Shown here: positions 6,037 to 10,135 of the stretch, in pieces
Layout: every line of letters starts with the position of its first letter
How positions within the stretch are numbered: position 1 is the first letter of the stretch
Notes under the pieces: model-generated
The model's input: only the letters and a program-made list of their open reading frames with translations
The model's database searches: none
Told to the model about the DNA's origin: nothing
NCBI GenBank assembly: GCA_051746745.1
Contig: JBNJFJ010000073.1
Span: 1-10,135 of the forward strand
Direction of reading: 5' to 3'
Length of the DNA: 10,135 bases
Origin: Halolactibacillus sp051746745
GTDB taxonomy: Bacteria; Bacillota; Bacilli; Bacillales; Amphibacillaceae
Position numbers and translations under genes: made by a program

Positions 6037-6069
6037 GAAAACCTACAGTCAAATGACTGTAGGTTTTTT
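6037..6069 (+). terminator. Intrinsic terminator after the PepSY-type gene
   Basis: AAACCTACAGTC (6039-6050) and GACTGTAGGTTT (6055-6066) form a 12-bp stem with an AAAT loop, followed by further T to 6069. It begins about 5 nt after the stop codon. Confidence 0.92.
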
Positions 6070-6077
6070 ATATTATC

Positions 6078-6108
6078 AAAAAAGCACACGCCCTAAGACA
6101 TGTACTTT
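6078..6108 (-). terminator. Intrinsic terminator after trmB
   Basis: On the minus strand AAAGTACATGTC, a TTAG loop and GGCGTGTGCTTT form a stem of about 12 bp with three G-U pairs, then run into T (6083-6078). It starts 8 nt past the trmB stop codon. It stands back to back with the terminator at 6037-6069. Confidence 0.75.
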
Positions 6109-6116
6109 CTGTATTA

Positions 6117-6761
6117 TTATAATGATTTAAAAGATGCTTCGACGCGGTAGATTGGATGACCACGTTTTGAAAATTTCTCTTCATATTCTGTCATGACATT
6201 AAGTGGATCGTCATCTTCATGTAAGTTTAAACTAATATCATCAATCACCATATTAAAATGAGAAAAACTAATCAAACTGTATTCAAATAAACCACGATTA
6301 TCTGTTTTAAATACAAGTTTACTGTCTGGTTTTAATACTTGTTGATACTGCGTTAAAAACGTGCGGTAGGTCAATCGACGTTTTTCATGACGATTCTTTG
6401 GCCATGGATCAGAAAAGTTTAAATAGATTTGATCGATTTCATGATCGGCAAATAAGTCACGTAAATCACTTGCATCAAAATTTATCAATTTAACATTTTT
6501 CGGCTGTTCTTCCACTGCCTTTTCTACTGCGCTGACGATAATACTTTTAGCAAGTTCAATCGCAATAAAATTAATATCAGGATATTGTTTTGCCATTCCC
6601 ATGACGAAACGGCCTTTACCTGCGCCAATTTCTACATGAATCGGTTGATCATTACCAAATACATCTCGCCACTTGCCTTTTTTATCTAATGGGTCTAAGA
6701 TGACGTATTCAGGATGGTCCTGTAAATAATCATCTGCCCATGGTTTATGTCTTGCTCGCAT
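6117..6761 (-). CDS. trmB: tRNA (guanosine(46)-N7)-methyltransferase TrmB
   Basis: A 214-residue SAM-dependent methyltransferase that makes m7G at position 46 of the tRNA variable loop. Family signatures are complete: N-terminal RARHKPWAD, the SAM-binding VEIGAGKG (43-50), acidic E69 in IAIEL, D96 in NFDASDL, the family-defining SDPWPKNRHEKRR (117-129) with catalytic D118, TDN (153-155) and the C-terminal TEYEEKFSKRGHPIYR. Length is normal. The ribosome binding site AAGGTGAG lies about 8 nt before ATG 6761. It starts 9 nt after the ytmP stop, so the two are co-transcribed, and a terminator follows. Orthology to B. subtilis TrmB (YtmQ) is clear from sequence and neighbours. Confidence 0.97.
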   Translation of the reverse strand: MRARHKPWADDYLQDHPEYVILDPLDKKGKWRDVFGNDQPIHVEIGAGKGRFVMGMAKQYPDINFIAIELAKSIIVSAVEKAVEEQPKNVKLINFDASDLRDLFADHEIDQIYLNFSDPWPKNRHEKRRLTYRTFLTQYQQVLKPDSKLVFKTDNRGLFEYSLISFSHFNMVIDDISLNLHEDDDPLNVMTEYEEKFSKRGHPIYRVEASFKSL

Positions 6762-6770
6762 GAGTAAGTC

Positions 6771-7574
6771 TCACCTTTCTCTTACTAAACGCATTGCGCG
6801 TGTTAATATATCGTTAATTTCTTGTTCTTTTATCATCGCATCTTCGACTGTTTGTAGTTGGTGAAAATCAATGATGGCTTCATATAACATATACCAATGC
6901 ATCCGAATAGCTAAATTCTGGTCTTCTGTCACACCATAGTTATGAAGCCAGGTATCCCACTCTGGTTCAGGAATATAGCGTTGGAATAACATGCCTAAAT
7001 CAATAGCTGGATCACCTATTTCAGCATTATCCCAATCAATCAAATATAATTCACCTTTATCAGTAAATAACCAATTATTATGATTTAAATCACAGTGACA
7101 AACGACTGGTTTTACCCCGATGACCTGATTTAAATAAGTCTCCATGAATTGAATGGCTCGCTCAATAATGAGATGTCTTGTCTGACCCGTTGATTGCGAA
7201 AGCATCATATGCTTCAATTCACGGAATAATTCCATTGGATCCATTGCTTTTTTACCCATACGAGTCAACATATCAAGTAATTCAGTTGAATGATGAATGC
7301 GCCCTAATAACTCAGCCACTTTTGGGTGCTGTAGTACTTCAGGATTTAATTCACTACCATCTAACCATTCTTGGGCAGTAATCACATCACCATTTTCTAA
7401 ACGCTTTGTCCAAACAAGTTTAGGAACAATACCTTGCGCAGATAACACAGCTAAAAATGGTGAAGAATTTCTTTTCAAGAATAACCGTTTATTCTCTGAT
7501 TGAGCAAAATAAGCTTCCCCTGTTGCTCCGCCTGCAGATTCAATTGTCCACTCATCGCCTAACATATACTGCAC
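6771..7574 (-). CDS. ytmP: YtmP-like phosphotransferase, APH/choline-kinase fold
   Basis: A 267-residue protein of the aminoglycoside phosphotransferase/choline kinase fold. The N-terminal lobe carries FLKRNSSPF with the expected ATP-binding K34. Brenner's catalytic motif is HCDLNHNNW (150-158), with H150, base D152 and N157. The metal-binding IDWDNAEIGDPAIDLG (169-184) includes D170 and D172. All catalytic residues are present, so it should be active. The substrate is unknown; nothing indicates drug resistance, and its conserved place before trmB suggests a housekeeping role. The start is placed at GTG 7574, where AAAGGAG (7583-7589) lies 8 nt upstream. The open frame could begin as early as TTG 7616, which has no good site. 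A dyad lies just upstream of the ribosome binding site. Confidence 0.88.
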   Translation of the reverse strand: MQYMLGDEWTIESAGGATGEAYFAQSENKRLFLKRNSSPFLAVLSAQGIVPKLVWTKRLENGDVITAQEWLDGSELNPEVLQHPKVAELLGRIHHSTELLDMLTRMGKKAMDPMELFRELKHMMLSQSTGQTRHLIIERAIQFMETYLNQVIGVKPVVCHCDLNHNNWLFTDKGELYLIDWDNAEIGDPAIDLGMLFQRYIPEPEWDTWLHNYGVTEDQNLAIRMHWYMLYEAIIDFHQLQTVEDAMIKEQEINDILTRAMRLVRER

Positions 7575-7582
7575 AATGCATA

Positions 7583-7589
7583 CTCCTTT
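7583..7589 (-). promoter_or_regulatory. Ribosome binding site deciding the GTG start of ytmP
   Basis: AAAGGAG on the minus strand lies 8 nt before GTG 7574. It would be coding sequence if TTG 7616 were used. The GTG product begins MQYMLGDEWT, which matches the YtmP layout. Confidence 0.8.
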
Positions 7590-7595
7590 CACTTC

Positions 7596-7618
7596 ATTTG
7601 ACAAAAATAGCGTCAAAT
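7596..7618. repeat. Inverted repeat upstream of ytmP
   Basis: ATTTGAC (7596-7602) and GTCAAAT (7612-7618) are perfect 7-bp inverted copies with a 9-nt centre. They sit 6 nt upstream of the ytmP ribosome binding site in the 111-nt gap after ytlQ. It may be an operator. The -10-like TATAGT (7640-7645, minus strand) lies just upstream, but I find no -35 for it. Confidence 0.5.
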
Positions 7619-7685
7619 AGCCATTTTATTTAAGAAAACACTATACCTAGAGTAACCTATTTAGGGGGTGAAAATCAAGCGTTAT

Positions 7686-8591
7686 TTATTCCCAGTTAAA
7701 TTGGTCTGAGTCTTCTCTTTGCCATTCCGGCCGATTAAAACTAACCGTATCACTAAATGAGAGTAAAGCATCAATAGCTTTTAGCTGTTTATGCTTCAAT
7801 GTTGTTTTTAATTGGCGTTGTTTTAATACCCAGTCTTCATGGATGTCTTTTCCAATGTAGACCGTTTGAAATGGTTCCAAGTGATAGTCAATCACATTGC
7901 TTCGCGAAAGCACCATTTTAGTCACCGGCATATCGACCTCTTTATAATTTAAAATACTTTTAACAACCTTATCTGTCCGTTTTAATGATAACAACGGACT
8001 AATAAAGTTACTTCTAACGGACCGCTCTTCTTTTTGCCACTGACGATCATCACCCGCGATAATTTTTGTGTCTGAGGAAAACTCTACGAGTTTAATGATG
8101 TAAATATCAAATGGCGTGACGACGATAATGTCTGCCTCTACTTCAGCTTTCTTTAAGCGGAAGATTGGATGATACATCACTAAATACGTATCGGGAAACC
8201 GCTGTAATAAATATTTAAGTACTAAATCATCTTCATACACGCGATCAATAAAAGACATCTGGGTAATCGTAGATGACGCCCATTTTAATTGAAATTGATA
8301 GAGTTGGTTTAAATAATAAACTTTTAATTGTTCTTCTGTTTGTGGTAAGGCTTGAAGAGGCTCATCATCCACTATATTTTCATCTGCCTCTTGCTTTCGT
8401 TTGCGCCACTGATAAAAAAAGGTTGTCGGCTCTTTTGTCTCTTCAATTTGTTCAGGAACGACTGGGTTTTCAAAAGCATGGCGTAATTGTTGCCATTGTT
8501 CTTGTTTTAAACGGATATATTGACTAGGGTAATGAAATGGATCTTGTTCATATCGGGATATATAATTTTCTAATTTAATTAATTGAGCCAT
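7686..8591 (-). CDS. ytlQ: YtlQ-like protein with degenerate NERD (nuclease-related) domain
   Basis: A 301-residue soluble protein. Residues 1-90 are charged and Gln-rich, with no recognised domain. Residues 110-240 resemble a NERD-type PD-(D/E)xK fold, with a helix before the core, VEADIIVVTPFDIYIIKLVE (151-170), and DDRQW where NERD proteins have a conserved Trp. D154 matches the NERD acidic residue. The usual E-x-K strand, 13 residues after the Asp, reads K167-L-V169, so the catalytic Glu and Lys are absent. The C-terminus (about 250-301) is basic and then acidic. The GAGAGGAG ribosome binding site lies 7 nt before ATG 8591. It lies between thpR (27 nt gap) and ytmP, as I recall B. subtilis ytlQ being next to ytlP. 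NERD identity is moderate; loss of nuclease activity is inference. Confidence 0.72.
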   Translation of the reverse strand: MAQLIKLENYISRYEQDPFHYPSQYIRLKQEQWQQLRHAFENPVVPEQIEETKEPTTFFYQWRKRKQEADENIVDDEPLQALPQTEEQLKVYYLNQLYQFQLKWASSTITQMSFIDRVYEDDLVLKYLLQRFPDTYLVMYHPIFRLKKAEVEADIIVVTPFDIYIIKLVEFSSDTKIIAGDDRQWQKEERSVRSNFISPLLSLKRTDKVVKSILNYKEVDMPVTKMVLSRSNVIDYHLEPFQTVYIGKDIHEDWVLKQRQLKTTLKHKQLKAIDALLSFSDTVSFNRPEWQREDSDQFNWE

Positions 8592-8618
8592 TGTAACACT
8601 CCTCTCGCTAGAACGGCT

Positions 8619-9179
8619 TTATTGCATCTTTTTTTCAAATACAACCGTATACTTTGGCACTTTATCGGGTTCTATTTTATATAAAACTAAACTAATCGGC
8701 TGCGTATCAAAAGGGACATATTTTATCATTAATGTTGTGTTGATGCGTGACAACATATTTTCCTTATTCCAAAGGGTTTGACACTTTTTTGCTAAGGTTA
8801 CGTGTGGGTAAAACGGACGATGTGTTATTTGAAACCCTTTTAAAGCTAGTCCTTCTTGAATTGACTCATACAATACACGTAAACTTTCTGTTATGCGTGG
8901 TTCTAAAAATACTACGCGATAACCATCTTGCCGGCCGAACCCATTTACTTTTGAAAATGTAAGAGCAATGGATGGCAACGGGATATGTTTCATCATATCA
9001 ATGACAGCTTCTTTTTGTTCTAGTGCTCCAAAAAAGTGCAAGGTTAAGTGGTAGTCCGCATCATTCACCCACACTTTATAACTCTCCTCAGAAATCGTCT
9101 CTTTTAAAATCTTTGTTACTCGCGCAAATATATCATTAGTATTCTTCTTAAATCTTAGTGCTAGGAAATAATGTGTCAT
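8619..9179 (-). CDS. thpR: RNA 2',3'-cyclic phosphodiesterase ThpR (2H family, 2'-5' RNA ligase-like)
   Basis: A 186-residue member of the 2H phosphoesterase superfamily, ThpR/LigT branch. Both catalytic HxTx motifs are intact: HLTL (44-47) and HVTL (126-129). The N-terminal strand THYFLALRF and the central GFGRQDGYRVVFLEP are typical of ThpR. Family enzymes hydrolyse RNA 2',3'-cyclic phosphates and some also join 2'-5' RNA ends, so a role in RNA end processing is expected. Length is normal. The start ATG 9179 follows an AGGGGTGAG site. It is the first gene of the minus-strand cluster leading to ytlQ, and is divergent from the HTH gene. I find no convincing promoter in the 138-nt gap. Confidence 0.93.
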   Translation of the reverse strand: MTHYFLALRFKKNTNDIFARVTKILKETISEESYKVWVNDADYHLTLHFFGALEQKEAVIDMMKHIPLPSIALTFSKVNGFGRQDGYRVVFLEPRITESLRVLYESIQEGLALKGFQITHRPFYPHVTLAKKCQTLWNKENMLSRINTTLMIKYVPFDTQPISLVLYKIEPDKVPKYTVVFEKKMQ

Positions 9180-9256
9180 CTACTCACCCCTTCTTCTATT
9201 AAGAAATCATTAATTTTCATTGAAAGTGTAGAATTTTTATCAAAAACGGTGTAAAA

Positions 9257-9262
9257 TATAGT
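9257..9262 (+). promoter_or_regulatory. Candidate -10 element for the HTH gene
   Basis: TATAGT matches the -10 consensus at five of six positions and would start transcription near 9269, about 49 nt before TTG 9318. The -35 at the right distance is only TTTTTA, so support is weak. Confidence 0.35.
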
Positions 9263-9305
9263 TAAAAGAGATTAAGAACACCACAGGATTCATTAATTTG
9301 ATATA

Positions 9306-9311
9306 GGGAGT
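9306..9311 (+). promoter_or_regulatory. Ribosome binding site deciding the TTG start of ytzE
   Basis: GGGAGT at 9306-9311 lies 6 nt before TTG 9318. The first in-frame ATG, at codon 8, has no good site before it and would cut into the first helix. Confidence 0.7.
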
Positions 9312-9317
9312 GGTTTT

Positions 9318-9536
9318 TTGAGTCAATCTACAAACCGGATGCTAACTCGCGTAAAAGCCGTGTATCTTTTCATTAAAGATCATGGACCCGTTTCAACGAC
9401 AGAGATTGCCAATGAGTTTGAGATTACTGACCGAACAGCGCAACGTGATTTACACGTCTTAAGCTACAACGGTCTGGTCCAAAGTCCATATAAAGGACAA
9501 TGGGATGTGACGAAAAAGAAAGTGAAGATCTCTTAA
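9318..9536 (+). CDS. ytzE: Small DeoR-type winged-HTH protein, YtzE-like
   Basis: A 72-residue protein that is only a DeoR-family winged helix-turn-helix domain. It has a first helix RMLTRVKAVYLFIKDHG (7-23), then VSTTEIANEFEIT (25-37), recognition helix TDRTAQRDLHVLSYNGLV (37-54) and a short wing YKGQWDVT. The sugar-phosphate-sensing domain of full DeoR regulators (about 250 aa) is absent. That is normal for the stand-alone YtzE group and not a truncation, since a terminator follows directly. It should bind DNA; target and ligand are unknown. The start is TTG, supported by GGGAGT upstream. Position between thpR and the pseudouridine synthase gene resembles B. subtilis ytzE-ytzG, as I recall it. 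Confidence 0.87.
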   Translation: MSQSTNRMLTRVKAVYLFIKDHGPVSTTEIANEFEITDRTAQRDLHVLSYNGLVQSPYKGQWDVTKKKVKIS

Positions 9537-9563
9537 TCGCCACAACATTATACTGCGTAACAC

Positions 9564-9591
9564 GCTGTCTAATTTGGCAGCTTATTTTTTT
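9564..9591 (+). terminator. Intrinsic terminator after the HTH gene
   Basis: GCTGTC (9564-9569) pairs with GGCAGC (9576-9581), with one G-U pair and a 6-nt loop, followed by TTATTTTTTT. It lies 27 nt past the stop codon. The convergent pseudouridine synthase gene ends at 9595 and gets no T tract from this hairpin. Confidence 0.8.
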
Positions 9592-9594
9592 GTC

Positions 9595-10135
9595 TTATTT
9601 TACCTCTCGTAAATAAGCCAACTCTTCTTCTGTTAACTCCCGATATTCTCCTAATTCAAGCGACGGATCCAGTTCTAATTCCCCCATCTTCAGCCGTTTT
9701 AAATACACAACCTGTTTACCAACAGCTTCAAACATGCGCTTCACTTGATGGAACTTTCCTTCTGAAATCACTAGTTCAATTTCTGATGTTTCATCACTTT
9801 CAAGAATGATTAAGTCAGCGGGCTTTGTTTGATACCCATCATCTAATATCACACCTTGTTTAAAAGTAGTGATATCGGCTTCAGTAACATTTCCACTAAC
9901 GGTAGCATAGTAGCGCTTACCAACATCTTTTTTCGGCGACAGTAACTGATGCGCGAGTTTACCATCATTCGTCAATAACAACAAACCTTCGGTATCTTTA
10001 TCTAGACGACCAACAGGAAACGGTGACCTTACTTGGTCCGCTAACTCCAATAAATCAATGACTGTCTCATCACGCATGTCTTCTGTTGCGCTAACCACAC
10101 CAGGTGGTTTGTTTAACATAAAGTAGACAAATTCT
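9595..10135 (-). CDS. RsuA/RluB-family pseudouridine synthase, 5' end outside the window
   Basis: The C-terminal catalytic part of a pseudouridine synthase of the RsuA family, which isomerises a uridine in rRNA. The open frame continues to the right edge without a stop, and its first visible residues EFVYFMLNKPPG match the strand before the core domain. The N-terminal S4 RNA-binding domain therefore lies beyond the window. ATG 10119 is an internal Met, not the start. The active-site block is GRLDKDTEGLLLLTNDG, whose Asp is catalytic, and the C-terminal EGKFHQVKRMFEAVG is typical. The B. subtilis neighbour is YtzG, a predicted 16S synthase, but I leave the symbol empty because RsuA, RluB and RluE subgroups cannot be separated here. 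It is convergent with the HTH gene. Confidence 0.93.
   Translation of the reverse strand, partial: EFVYFMLNKPPGVVSATEDMRDETVIDLLELADQVRSPFPVGRLDKDTEGLLLLTNDGKLAHQLLSPKKDVGKRYYATVSGNVTEADITTFKQGVILDDGYQTKPADLIILESDETSEIELVISEGKFHQVKRMFEAVGKQVVYLKRLKMGELELDPSLELGEYRELTEEELAYLREVK

Noticed and set aside
6771..7574. Aminoglycoside resistance phosphotransferase
   Set aside because: The fold is shared but the chromosomal position beside trmB and YtmP-like sequence point to a housekeeping family of unknown substrate.
7596..7618. CtsR heptad operator before ytmP
   Set aside because: CtsR boxes are direct repeats of GGTCAAA; here the copies are inverted and lack the leading GG.
1..10135. CRISPR array, insertion sequence, prophage, tRNA or rRNA
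   Set aside because: I found no regularly spaced repeats, transposase or integrase frames, and no cloverleaf or rRNA segments on either strand.

Overview
The window looks like ordinary chromosomal core DNA of a low-GC Gram-positive coccus or rod of the Lactobacillales. Enterococcaceae (Enterococcus or Vagococcus type) is my best guess. The reasons are AT-rich sequence, strong AGGAGG-type ribosome binding sites, GTG/TTG starts, U-tailed intrinsic terminators, and a gene set matching the Bacillus subtilis ytp/yto/ytm/ytl/ytz neighbourhood. I see no insertion sequence, prophage, CRISPR array, tRNA or rRNA. The genus guess is inference from family content and style only.

Layout, left to right. 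All genes are on the minus strand except two small ones. (1) 49-2961 holds, in transcription order, an orphan PTS EIIC-type membrane protein, thioredoxin-like YtpP, DUF1444 protein YtpQ and tRNA-binding-domain protein YtpR, closed by a strong terminator at 6-41. A weaker terminator and a new promoter between ytpP and ytpQ suggest two overlapping units. (2) 2962-3151 is an intergenic strip with two overlapping, oppositely directed promoters. One serves the EIIC gene. The other points right into a stretch with no reading frame that ends at a bidirectional terminator, so it may encode a small RNA. (3) 3152-5498 holds a lipoprotein of unknown function with its own promoter and a dyad in the leader, a DUF84 (YjjX-like) NTPase, and an M42 metalloaminopeptidase (PepA/YtoP type). 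(4) 5718-6032 is a plus-strand PepSY-type small protein (YtzB-like), divergent from the peptidase. (5) 6117-9179 is a minus-strand cluster in the order thpR, ytlQ (NERD-like), ytmP (APH/choline-kinase fold), trmB. (6) 9318-9536 is a plus-strand 72-residue DeoR-type HTH protein (YtzE-like) starting at TTG. (7) 9595 to the right edge is the 3' part of a minus-strand RsuA/RluB-family pseudouridine synthase.

RNA biology recurs: YtpR (tRNA-binding fold), TrmB (tRNA m7G46), ThpR (2',3'-cyclic phosphodiesterase fold), and a pseudouridine synthase. This is mostly conserved housekeeping. The items most worth a second look are the divergent promoter pair with a putative sRNA at 3031-3170, the NERD-like protein whose catalytic E-x-K positions are K and V, the leader dyad before the lipoprotein gene, and the dyad before ytmP. 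Four genes have starts that the ribosome binding site places at GTG or TTG rather than at the first possible codon.
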